Assembly: GCA_937897625.1 (NCBI GenBank)
Contig: CALCNZ010000334.1
Span: forward strand, 1-6,589
Length of the DNA stretch: 6,589 bases
From: an uncultured Flavobacteriales bacterium
GTDB taxonomy: Bacteria; Bacteroidota; Bacteroidia; Flavobacteriales_D; Sanyastnellaceae
Direction: 5' to 3'
This document shows, one piece after another, positions 1 through 6,057 of this stretch (positions within the stretch are counted from its first letter, which is position 1; every line of letters starts with the position of its first letter). The notes under the pieces were generated by a model. It ran no database searches and had not been told where the DNA came from. It saw only the letters and a program-made list of their open reading frames with translations. A program made the position numbers and the translations under genes.

Positions 1-1
1 A

Positions 2-79
2 GCCATTAAGTCTGCGGTTCCAGAAATAAAAACTGTTGTCGCTCTAGCTCAAGAAGTTGAAGAACCAACGGTGTTATAA
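2..79 (+). CDS. Possible C-terminal tail of a plus-strand gene (partial)
   Basis: An open frame enters from the left edge and stops with TAA at 77-79. It reads 25 residues ending ALAQEVEEPTVL, an ordinary soluble, acidic C-terminus. I do not recognise the family. The stop overlaps the stop of the convergent ABC-F gene: the six bases 74-79 (TTATAA) contain both TAA codons, one on each strand. A 25-codon open frame can arise by chance, so the support is only the plausible composition and the tidy convergent arrangement. No start is visible in the window. Confidence 0.4.
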   Translation, partial: AIKSAVPEIKTVVALAQEVEEPTVL

Positions 80-1114
80 GCCGTAATAGTTTTTTCTTGT
101 TTCTTTTACTTGCTCGTTTGACAAATACTCGTCGTAAGACATGCGCTTGTCGATAATTCCTTTCGGAGTAATTTCAATGATTCTATTCGCTACTGTTTCA
201 GTAAACTCGTGGTCATGTGAAGTGAAAAGCGCATTGTGTTTCCAATCTTTCATGGCGTTGTTGAAGGCAGTGATAGACTCAAGGTCGAGGTGATTCGTGG
301 GCTCGTCTAACATGAGGCAATTGCCATTGGCAAGCATCATACGAGAGACCATGCAACGTACTTTTTCACCTCCGGAAAGTACTGAACATTTCTTAAGAAC
401 TTCTTCACCACTGAACAACATTTTGCCCAAGAAACCACGCACGTATGTTTCGTCTTTGTCTACAGAGAATTGTCTCAACCAATCGATTAGATTATCGTCA
501 GACTTGAAAAATTCTTCGTTGTTGTTGGGCAAATAAGCTGTTGTGATTGTACTTCCCCATTCAACTGTTCCGGTGGTTGGTTCTTCCAAATTATTAATGA
601 TTTGAAAGAAAGAAGTTATTGCAGTGTGATCCTTTGAAAGGATAGCAACTTTATCGCCTTTGATAAGCGTGAATTCAACATTTTTAAACTGAACGCTTCC
701 ATCTGGATTAACCTTTGAAAGATTTTCAACGCGTAAGATTTGGTCTCCGCAATCGCGTTCTGGTTTGAAAATAATGCCAGGGTATTTTCGAGTACTGGGT
801 TGAATGTTATCGATAACAAGTTTGTCCAATAATTTCTTTCGGCTTGTTGCTTGTCTCGATTTAGAAGCGTTGGCGCTGAAGCGTTCTACGAAGTCTTGCA
901 ACTCCTTGCGCTTGTCTTCCATCTTCTTGTTCTGGTCGCTTCTTTGACGCGCAGCCAATTGACTACTCTCATACCAGAACGAATAGTTACCCGTGTAAAG
1001 CTGAATTTTGCTGAAGTCAATATCTACGATGTTCGTGCATACGGCATCTAAGAAGTGACGATCGTGCGATACAACAATAACGGTGTTTTGAAAATCGGCT
1101 AAGAAGTTTTCCAA
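74..1114 (-). CDS. C-terminal fragment of the ABC-F ATPase, after the TAG
   Basis: This is the rest of the same frame after the stop. The open frame resumes at 1159 and the first possible start codon is a TTG at 1114, giving up to 346 aa. That TTG encodes an internal Leu of domain 1 (LENFLADF) and has no promoter-like sequence before it, so independent translation is unlikely. The piece carries the end of domain 1 with its switch His, the interdomain helical linker and all of domain 2. Its good preservation argues that the upstream stop is recent or bypassed. Confidence 0.6.
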   Translation of the reverse strand: MENFLADFQNTVIVVSHDRHFLDAVCTNIVDIDFSKIQLYTGNYSFWYESSQLAARQRSDQNKKMEDKRKELQDFVERFSANASKSRQATSRKKLLDKLVIDNIQPSTRKYPGIIFKPERDCGDQILRVENLSKVNPDGSVQFKNVEFTLIKGDKVAILSKDHTAITSFFQIINNLEEPTTGTVEWGSTITTAYLPNNNEEFFKSDDNLIDWLRQFSVDKDETYVRGFLGKMLFSGEEVLKKCSVLSGGEKVRCMVSRMMLANGNCLMLDEPTNHLDLESITAFNNAMKDWKHNALFTSHDHEFTETVANRIIEITPKGIIDKRMSYDEYLSNEQVKETRKNYYGL

Positions 1115-1159
1115 CCAAGAAATGGTTTCAACATCTAAGTCATTCGTAGGCTCATCGAG

Positions 1160-1693
1160 CTACAAGATCTCAGGATTTCCGAAAAGCGCTTGCGCAAGCA
1201 ATACTCGGACCTTCTCTTTACCGCTGAGGGTGTGAACCAAGTCGTTGTGCAAATGATCGCCAATGCCTAGGTTACTCAACAACTGAGCGGCATCGCTTTC
1301 AGCGTTCCATCCGTCCATTTCAGCGAAGATGTTTTCAAGTTCAGCGGCTTTCACACCGTCTGCATCGGAGAAATCTTCTTTCGCGTAAATGGCGTCTTTC
1401 GCTTGCATAACATCCATAAGCTTGCGGTTTCCCATAAGCACGGTTTGCAGCACAGGAACGTCATCGAATTCAAAGTGATTTTGCTTCAATACGCTCATGC
1501 GCACACCGGCGTCCATAACAACCTTTCCGGTTGTGGGATCAATTTCCCCGGAGAGGATTTTCAAGAAGGTAGATTTACCGGCACCGTTGGCGCCTATAAC
1601 ACCGTAGCAATGACCAGGTGTGAATTTTAGATTTACTTCTTCGAATAATGCTCGTTTTCCGTAACGAAGCGATAGGTTGTTTACTGATAGCAC
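1160..1693 (-). CDS. N-terminal fragment of the ABC-F ATPase as translated up to the TAG
   Basis: If TAG is read as stop, the gene makes a 177-residue piece. It contains Walker A (34-41), the Q-loop region (about 71) and the LSGKE signature, but stops two residues into the Walker B beta-strand (PEIL). It therefore lacks the catalytic Glu and the switch His, and it should not hydrolyse ATP. The start is GTG. No other ATG, GTG or TTG lies upstream in frame within the short leader, and the first in-frame ATG is only at codon 60, inside domain 1. The gene has its own promoter just upstream (1714-1747). Confidence 0.75.
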   Translation of the reverse strand: MLSVNNLSLRYGKRALFEEVNLKFTPGHCYGVIGANGAGKSTFLKILSGEIDPTTGKVVMDAGVRMSVLKQNHFEFDDVPVLQTVLMGNRKLMDVMQAKDAIYAKEDFSDADGVKAAELENIFAEMDGWNAESDAAQLLSNLGIGDHLHNDLVHTLSGKEKVRVLLAQALFGNPEIL

Positions 1694-1713
1694 GGCGTAT
1701 AATTTTAGCGGTG

Positions 1714-1747
1714 CAAAGATAGTCTTATTTCGGCAGTGTTATTTCAA
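1714..1747 (-). promoter_or_regulatory. Bacteroidota-type promoter of the ABC-F gene
   Basis: Read on the minus strand, TATCTTTG (1721-1714) matches the -7 consensus TAnnTTTG exactly. A TTG (1747-1745) lies 23 bases upstream as a -33 box, slightly long for the usual spacing of about 20. The -33 box sits in the last codons of the prolyl oligopeptidase gene and the -7 box lies in the 45-bp gap. The expected transcript start near 1709 gives an AT-rich leader of about 15 bases before the GTG, without a Shine-Dalgarno sequence. The ABC-F gene is therefore likely transcribed separately from the upstream operon, at least in part. Confidence 0.65.
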
Positions 1748-3871
1748 CGAATAATTATGTCCAACATTCTTGAAAAAGAACGTCCATTTGTCTGTTTGCT
1801 CTGCAATGATTTGTTCGGTGCTTTTTCCAGCTCCGTGTCCAGCGCTTGTTTCAATGCGAATAAGTGCAGGTCTTTCGTTTGTTGTGTATTCTTGAAGCAT
1901 CGCTGCGAATTTGAAACTGTGCGCAGGCACTACACGATCATCGTGATCTGCAGTCATAACCATGGTAGCCGGGTAGTTCGTGTTTGGTTTCAAGTTGTGA
2001 TAGGGCGAATAGCCGCAGAGATATTTAAACATTTGTTCCGATTCATCGGCGCTTCCATATTCAGGAATCCATCCTTTTCCAACGGTGAAGTGATGGTAGC
2101 GAAGCATGTCCAATACGCCAACAGCAGGAAATGCTACAGCGAATTTTTCAGGATGCTGAGTCATGCATGCACCAACAAGAAGTCCTCCGTTTGATCCGCC
2201 TTCGATGCCTAATTTTTGTGTTGAAGTGTATTTGTTTTCGATTAGGTAATCTGCGCAAGCCAAGAAATCGTCGAAGACATTTTGCTTGTTGTAGAGCATT
2301 CCTCCTTTGTGCCAGTTCTCTCCAAACTCGCCGCCACCGCGTAGATTGGCCATAGCGAACACGCCGCCTTGTTCAAGAAGAATTAGTCGAGAAGACGAAA
2401 ATGAAGGCGTTAATGAAATGTTGAATCCGCCGTATCCGTAGAGCAGTGTTGGGTTATTTCCATCTAACACAAGTCCTTTTTTATGAACGAGAAAAAGGGG
2501 GACTTGTGTTCCGTCTTTCGACGTAACGAGTACTTGCTTGCTTTCGTAATCGTTCATGTTGAAGTCTACCGAAGGTCTGTGATATTCACCGTAGGTTAGA
2601 TCTTCGACGTTGAAGGAATAGATGACACCCGGATAGGTGAATGAAGTGAACGTGAAGTAGCACGTTTTATCTTGACGCTTGCCTGAGAATCCGCTAGCAG
2701 TGCCGGTTCCATCGGGAAGCGTTATTTTCTTATTGTTCTTTCCTTCATAGTCGCACACTTCAATTTCGGTGTTGGCCATGTTGAGGTAATGAAGGAATAA
2801 TTTTCCACCGCAGGTGGAAACGCCCTCCAACAAGCGCTTGTCTTCCGGAATAATTGTTTTCCAATTTTTCGGATTGGGATTCGCAGGATTCACTTTCACC
2901 AATCTGTAATTGGGTGCGTCTACATCTGTGTGCACGATCAATTCGCCATCAATAGCAACTTCAACCACAGAACTGTGATGACTTAAATCGGTGAACAACG
3001 GAATGAAATTCATTCCTCCGTTTGCAATGTCTTTGTAGTATACAGCGTAGCCATCAGTGCCAGGCGCAGATGTAATGAACAGGTATCGCTTGTCCTCACT
3101 CAACCCAGCATTGTTGTAATAGGTAGGATTCTTCTTGTCTTCGTATACGAGTTTGTCGGTGTCTTGCGATGTATTAAGCACATGGTAATAGACAGCATGG
3201 TTCATGTTGTTTCCACTTAAAACTTCACCTTCAGCAGGCGCTGGATATCGACTGTAGAAAAATCCATTTCCGAACCAAGAAGCACCGCTGAACTTCACCC
3301 ATTCAATAGGCGTTTCAACTTCTTCTCCTGTTTCAATATTGAAAATATGAATGTTGCTCCAATCGCTGCCCGCCTTGCTCACTGCGACCGCCATGAGTGT
3401 GTGGTCGTCGTTCGAGTCGAGCAAATTGTATGTGGTAAGTCCTTTGGGGTCTAACGCGTTTGGATCAATAAAGACATGTTCAGCACCGCGCATTCCTTTC
3501 TTTACATAGCATACAGCTTGAGGCTGTAGTCCAGAGTTTTTCCAGAAAAAATAATAATCGCCATGCTTATCAGGAGCACTTACTTTTTCAAAATTGAAAA
3601 TAGCGGTGTAACGTTCACGAATTTCTGAGCGCATAGGTTCTGCTCTCAAATAATTTTCTGTTAATGCTTGCTCATCTTTCACCCATTGCAATGTGCGTTC
3701 GCTTCCGTCGTCTTCAAGACCGAAAAAGGGGTCGTGCACTTTAGTTCCGAAATAATCGAATGTCGTGTCTTGAATGTTTTTGTTTTGGGGTTGTTGAATT
3801 TGCATAACAGTTTGTTCTTGTTTGCATGCAGCGAAAGTCGCGAGGCATGCTAAGACGAAATATTTTTTCAT
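1739..3871 (-). CDS. Prolyl oligopeptidase, S9A family, predicted lipoprotein
   Basis: It cleaves short peptides after proline. The 710-aa length fits the family (about 700-710), and the sequence resembles the secreted prolyl endopeptidase of Flavobacterium (Elizabethkingia) meningosepticum. With the ATG at 3871 as residue 1, the order is: lipoprotein signal peptide with lipobox FAAC and Cys16; an N-terminal hydrolase segment with FGTKVHDPF; a beta-propeller at about 75-440; and an alpha/beta hydrolase domain. The catalytic triad is complete: Ser560 in GGSNGG, Asp644 in ADHDDRVVP and His679 in AGHGAG. The oxyanion segment LYGYGGFN (about 477-484) and a conserved Trp at about 601 are also present. 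An upstream TTG at 3883 would add four residues and overlap the transporter; the ATG is preferred because it gives a standard n-region (MKKYF) one base after the transporter stop. Location is periplasmic or membrane-anchored (inferred). Transcription is probably shared with the transporter. Confidence 0.95.
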   Translation of the reverse strand: MKKYFVLACLATFAACKQEQTVMQIQQPQNKNIQDTTFDYFGTKVHDPFFGLEDDGSERTLQWVKDEQALTENYLRAEPMRSEIRERYTAIFNFEKVSAPDKHGDYYFFWKNSGLQPQAVCYVKKGMRGAEHVFIDPNALDPKGLTTYNLLDSNDDHTLMAVAVSKAGSDWSNIHIFNIETGEEVETPIEWVKFSGASWFGNGFFYSRYPAPAEGEVLSGNNMNHAVYYHVLNTSQDTDKLVYEDKKNPTYYNNAGLSEDKRYLFITSAPGTDGYAVYYKDIANGGMNFIPLFTDLSHHSSVVEVAIDGELIVHTDVDAPNYRLVKVNPANPNPKNWKTIIPEDKRLLEGVSTCGGKLFLHYLNMANTEIEVCDYEGKNNKKITLPDGTGTASGFSGKRQDKTCYFTFTSFTYPGVIYSFNVEDLTYGEYHRPSVDFNMNDYESKQVLVTSKDGTQVPLFLVHKKGLVLDGNNPTLLYGYGGFNISLTPSFSSSRLILLEQGGVFAMANLRGGGEFGENWHKGGMLYNKQNVFDDFLACADYLIENKYTSTQKLGIEGGSNGGLLVGACMTQHPEKFAVAFPAVGVLDMLRYHHFTVGKGWIPEYGSADESEQMFKYLCGYSPYHNLKPNTNYPATMVMTADHDDRVVPAHSFKFAAMLQEYTTNERPALIRIETSAGHGAGKSTEQIIAEQTDKWTFFFKNVGHNYSLK

Positions 3872-3872
3872 T

Positions 3873-5117
3873 TTATTCTTCAATGAAGTTTAGATTTTTA
3901 CCATAGGTCTCGGGTAAATAGGCGAGGGCAATTGCTGCGATAGCAATGGTAATTCCACCAATAATTAGCGCGCTGTTGATGACACCGAAACTGGGTTCAA
4001 TTGCTTTAAACGTGAGTACAATCGGAACGGTAGATCCTCTCACGAAATTAGGAACGGTAGAAGCAACTGTGGATCGGATGTTTGTCCCGAACTGCTCTGC
4101 GGCATTCGAAACGAATAACACCCAATATCCTGTTGTCGCTCCAAGCAGCGCAGATAATATGTAGAATGTGGTTACGGAATGATGGTGAACCAGCAGGAAG
4201 TACAGGCTTATGAAAATGGTTGTTCCAAGGTAGGAGAAGATGATTTTTTTTCTGCTCTTCATGAATTGACTAATGAATCCTGAAATGAGATCTCCTCCGG
4301 AAAGCCCGAGGTAACAAAAGATAATGCACGTTGTTGGATTTATAGTGCCGTCCACTTCAAGGACTGTCGCGAATTTTTCAGAGAACTTAATGAGTAAGCC
4401 CACACAAAACCAAACCGGCAGTCCTATGGCAATGCATGATAAATAGCGAAGCGCGCGGTCTTTCGTTTTGAATAGCATGAAGAAATTACCACGCTGCACT
4501 TTTTGTTTTTCAACGTTGTCGAACATCTCACTTTCAAAGGTTTGAAAGCGCATGAATAAGAGAAGCAGGCCTAGACATCCTCCAATGATATAGGAAGTTT
4601 GCCACGAAGCTAATCCGAAGAATGAAAGTTGAATGTTGTGAATGCCTACAGCAGCAACGGCTCCAAGTGCGCCCATGGTTACAATGATCATGGTGCCAAC
4701 ACCGCGCTTTTCTTTCGACATGGATTCATTGATGAGGGTAACGGCAGCGCCCAATTCTCCGGCAAGTCCAATCCCAGTTATGAATCGAATAACTGAATAT
4801 GCCTCAACATTTGTTACAAATGCATTGGCAATGTTCGCCGCAGAATAGATAAGAATTGAGCCGAAAAGAATTTTCTTTCGACCTCGCTTATCGCCCAGTA
4901 TTCCCCAAATAAGACCTCCAAGAATTATCCCCGACATTTGCCAGAGAAAGAGACTGTAGTCATAGGTTTTAATGAGGTTTTCGTCTGTAATGCCTATTCC
5001 TCTTAAACTTTCTTTGCTTACTATATTGAAGAGTTGTAGATCATAGATATCTACGAAATATCCTAGTGAGGCTACCAATATGGTAAGGCCTAATTTTGTA
5101 TCGAATGATTTTGGCAT
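3873..5117 (-). CDS. Major facilitator superfamily transporter, metabolite:H+ symporter-like
   Basis: This is a 414-aa inner-membrane secondary transporter with about 12 hydrophobic segments (near 10-33, 54-74, 83-102, 106-129, 140-158, 171-190, 222-244, 259-283, 291-311, 315-337, 357-379 and 381-401). The loop between helices 2 and 3 carries the MFS motif A, GDKRGRKK (75-82). Helix 1 has GYFVDIYDLQLF, with acidic residues at 23 and 26 like the GNxxEWYDF region of metabolite:H+ symporters. Helix 4 has RFITGIGLAGELGAA, and the C-terminus PETYGKNL resembles the PETxGK end of sugar and metabolite transporters. Substrate cannot be read from sequence. The gene starts with ATG 11 bases after the preceding gene and ends one base before the peptidase start, so the two are probably cotranscribed. 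That would suit uptake of peptides, amino acids or a related solute, but this is inference. Confidence 0.9.
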   Translation of the reverse strand: MPKSFDTKLGLTILVASLGYFVDIYDLQLFNIVSKESLRGIGITDENLIKTYDYSLFLWQMSGIILGGLIWGILGDKRGRKKILFGSILIYSAANIANAFVTNVEAYSVIRFITGIGLAGELGAAVTLINESMSKEKRGVGTMIIVTMGALGAVAAVGIHNIQLSFFGLASWQTSYIIGGCLGLLLLFMRFQTFESEMFDNVEKQKVQRGNFFMLFKTKDRALRYLSCIAIGLPVWFCVGLLIKFSEKFATVLEVDGTINPTTCIIFCYLGLSGGDLISGFISQFMKSRKKIIFSYLGTTIFISLYFLLVHHHSVTTFYILSALLGATTGYWVLFVSNAAEQFGTNIRSTVASTVPNFVRGSTVPIVLTFKAIEPSFGVINSALIIGGITIAIAAIALAYLPETYGKNLNFIEE

Positions 5118-5121
5118 GAAG

Positions 5122-5141
5122 GCAAGACTTATTTGTCTTGC
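5122..5141 (-). other. Intercistronic inverted repeat with a stop codon in its loop
   Basis: The arms GCAAGAC and GTCTTGC are a perfect 7-bp inverted repeat around a 6-base loop AAATAA (minus-strand reading). The TAA in the loop is the stop codon of the 198-aa gene, and the hairpin ends four bases before the transporter ATG. No T-run follows, so it is not a standard intrinsic terminator. It could modulate transporter translation or mRNA processing. The function is inferred; only the repeat is seen. Confidence 0.5.
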
Positions 5142-5725
5142 AAGATAGTATTGGATTGATTACGAAGTAATCTTTGATCTTCTAAAGGAAAGAAGAATTT
5201 TTCGGTCCATCCTTGGGTTGTCCATTCCATCATGGAAACGGTCTCAATGGTCCAGGTTTCTTCAATGGAAAGATTTTGAGCTTTGCTCTTGGCAGCTTCA
5301 AATTCAGGCGCACTCCAATTGCTTCTCACGAGTGCAATTTCTGCTTTTGGGAAATCAAAAGACACCGGTGAATGTTCGAAGTTGTTCCAGTTTAACAGCA
5401 CTTCAATTATTCTATTTTGAAGTGCTTCAAGCGGAGCACTCGAATTGGGTTGAATAGAAATTTGTTTGAATATGTTGTTGAACTCAATTTTTTTCAGAAG
5501 CAGCTTGAAGCTGGGAATATTGTTTAAAGCAAGTTGTAATTCATTTCCCAATTCAAAAATGCCATCTTCATCTGCGTTGAATTGAAAAGAGAGGGGAAGA
5601 TACACGGGTTTAACAATAGCCTCAAGATTGTTGGGTGCAAGCAGGTTTGCTTGAATGGCACGCGTTCTCAGTTCTTCAGGAAGACTGGGCTTTAGTGCTA
5701 TGAAATAAAAGTTGCTTTGGGCCAT
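5129..5725 (-). CDS. Degenerate 2H phosphoesterase (2'-5' RNA ligase-like) protein
   Basis: This 198-aa soluble protein starts at ATG 5725. It follows the layout of Bacteroidota 2'-5' RNA ligase-family proteins: an opening strand YFIAL (7-11), an amphipathic helix, a first core strand (PVYLPLSF, 40-47), a helix-rich middle ending LQNRIIEVLLNW, a second core strand (PKAEIAL, 126-132), and a C-terminal MMEWTTQGWTEKFFFPL (165-181) that resembles the family's LLKHNGKxWDIIxEFPL ending. The two HxT/S motifs that define catalysis are missing. At motif 1 the His and Thr positions are Tyr/Pro (or shifted), and at motif 2 PHITIA is replaced by PKAEIA. I therefore call it a catalytically inactive member, possibly an RNA or nucleotide binder. 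The family assignment rests on remembered patterns and is moderate. It is the first long gene of the minus-strand block, 11 bases ahead of the transporter, and has its own promoter. Confidence 0.65.
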   Translation of the reverse strand: MAQSNFYFIALKPSLPEELRTRAIQANLLAPNNLEAIVKPVYLPLSFQFNADEDGIFELGNELQLALNNIPSFKLLLKKIEFNNIFKQISIQPNSSAPLEALQNRIIEVLLNWNNFEHSPVSFDFPKAEIALVRSNWSAPEFEAAKSKAQNLSIEETWTIETVSMMEWTTQGWTEKFFFPLEDQRLLRNQSNTILQDK

Positions 5726-5732
5726 TGTTACC

Positions 5733-5763
5733 CAAATTTACAACCAAATAATTGCACAGACAA
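5733..5763 (-). promoter_or_regulatory. Bacteroidota-type promoter before the 2H-like gene
   Basis: On the minus strand TAAATTTG (5740-5733) matches TAnnTTTG, and TTG (5763-5761) lies exactly 20 bases upstream, the best-spaced promoter in the window. The first three bases of the -7 box are the stop codon of the 37-aa gene. The box ends seven bases before the ATG at 5725, so the transcript would have only a few untranslated bases. It probably drives the 2H-like, transporter and peptidase genes. Confidence 0.65.
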
Positions 5764-5851
5764 TAAAAACGACAATTATCACCAAATAATACCAGACATC
5801 TACGAACCAAGGAAAATACTCTTTGTAGATTTCTTTGAATTTAGATTTCAT
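5738..5851 (-). CDS. Small membrane protein of 37 aa, unknown function
   Basis: The frame ATG 5851 to TAA 5740-5738 encodes a charged N-terminus (MKSKFKEIYKEY), an aromatic stretch (FPWFVDVWYY) and a single hydrophobic helix (LVIIVVFIVCAIIWL, residues 23-37) ending at the C-terminus. This is the design of a one-pass micro-protein with a cytoplasmic positive and amphipathic head. The ATG overlaps the stop of the 24-aa gene as TAATG, which points to translational coupling. It ends 12 bases before the 2H-like gene. I do not recognise a family. The membrane-protein pattern, the overlap and the lack of other content support a real gene; there is no homology evidence. Confidence 0.55.
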   Translation of the reverse strand: MKSKFKEIYKEYFPWFVDVWYYLVIIVVFIVCAIIWL

Positions 5852-5925
5852 TAATTAAAAATGAAAAGGTAAACGCTAAGAACAGAGAGTGTAAGGAGAA
5901 CCCATTTTTTAGTGCGAATATCCAT
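5851..5925 (-). CDS. Small membrane protein of 24 aa, unknown function
   Basis: ATG at 5925 to TAA at 5853-5851 encodes MDIRTKKW followed by a hydrophobic helix (VLLTLSVLSVYLFIF, residues 9-23). The positive head and single helix suggest an inner-membrane micro-protein. Its stop overlaps the next start (TAATG). No good TAnnTTTG promoter is seen before it; the nearest candidate is poor. The short length means it could be chance, but two consecutive single-helix frames joined by an overlap are less likely to be accidental. The family is not recognised. Confidence 0.45.
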   Translation of the reverse strand: MDIRTKKWVLLTLSVLSVYLFIFN

Positions 5926-6013
5926 GGTGTTACAATTTTTGTGTTATTCAAAAAGAACGATTTCTTTCCTTGAATGAACAGGGAAATGGAATGGTTTTCA
6001 ATACCGAGATGTT

Positions 6014-6033
6014 AATTGCTTGCAGAAGCAATT
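6014..6033. promoter_or_regulatory. Perfect inverted repeat overlapping the -33 region, candidate operator
   Basis: AATTGCTT (6014-6021) and AAGCAATT (6026-6033) are exact inverted copies separated by GCAG. The left arm covers the TTG boxes (6016-6018 and 6020-6022) of the plus-strand promoter. No T-run follows on either strand, so a terminator is unlikely. A dimeric regulator binding here would block the -33 box. The regulator is unknown and the role is inferred. Confidence 0.45.
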
Positions 6034-6052
6034 CCATTAAGATGTAACTTTG
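6020..6052 (+). promoter_or_regulatory. Bacteroidota-type promoter of the lipoprotein gene
   Basis: TAACTTTG (6045-6052) matches the -7 consensus TAnnTTTG, with TTG (6020-6022) 22 bases upstream as the -33 box. The -7 box ends only five bases before the GTG at 6058, so transcription should begin at or next to the start codon, giving a leaderless or nearly leaderless message. Confidence 0.6.
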
Positions 6053-6057
6053 TTTTC

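Larger units (their letters stand above)
74..1693 (-). pseudogene. ABC-F family ATPase (YbiT-like), interrupted by one in-frame TAG
   Basis: ABC-F proteins are soluble tandem ATPases that bind the ribosomal E site and act on translation; they have no membrane domain. The full frame is 539 codons from a GTG at 1693, close to the usual 530-545. Domain 1 has Walker A GANGAGKS (34-41), signature LSGKE (156-160) and LDEPTND (179-185), and its switch histidine is near 210. A charged linker follows at about 245-292. Domain 2 has signature LSGGE (439-443), LMLDEPTNHLD with catalytic Glu about 464, and SHD with His about 493. Codon 178 (1162-1160) is TAG where family members have Leu (PEIL-stop-LDEP for PEILLLDEP). 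One T-to-A change from TTG explains it. There are no frameshifts or other stops. Domain 2 also lacks a normal P-loop: SKDHTAIT (353-360) stands where GxxGxGKT is expected. It may be a recent pseudogene, a sequence error or a suppressed stop. Confidence 0.9.
5926..6057. other. Divergent intergenic region
   Basis: These 132 bases lie between the 24-aa minus-strand gene and the plus-strand lipoprotein gene. The right half holds the plus-strand promoter and the inverted repeat listed separately. In the left half I see only AT-rich sequence: no terminator, no convincing minus-strand promoter and no RNA gene. Confidence 0.6.

Noticed and set aside
851..1051. Plus-strand open frames of 60-152 codons across the window
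   Set aside because: They lie antisense inside well-supported genes, have no family motifs or promoters, and are shadows of the codon pattern.
1694..1740. Weak imperfect inverted repeat GCACnGC...GCnGTGC in the ABC-F leader
   Set aside because: Arms are 4+2 bases with a mismatch and an 11-base loop; too weak to call against background.
3871..3883. Longer start of the peptidase at TTG 3883
   Set aside because: It would overlap the transporter by 11 bases and adds only MKNK before a natural ATG that begins a normal lipoprotein signal peptide.
5743..5790. Direct repeat ACCAAATAAT (5743-5752 and 5781-5790)
   Set aside because: It lies in the 37-aa coding region and follows from repeated Tyr/Ile-Trp/Val codons in AT-rich sequence; 10 bases is not significant.
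5949..5956. TCTTTTTG on the minus strand as a promoter for the micro-genes
   Set aside because: It lacks the TA of the -7 consensus and has no TTG at the right spacing.
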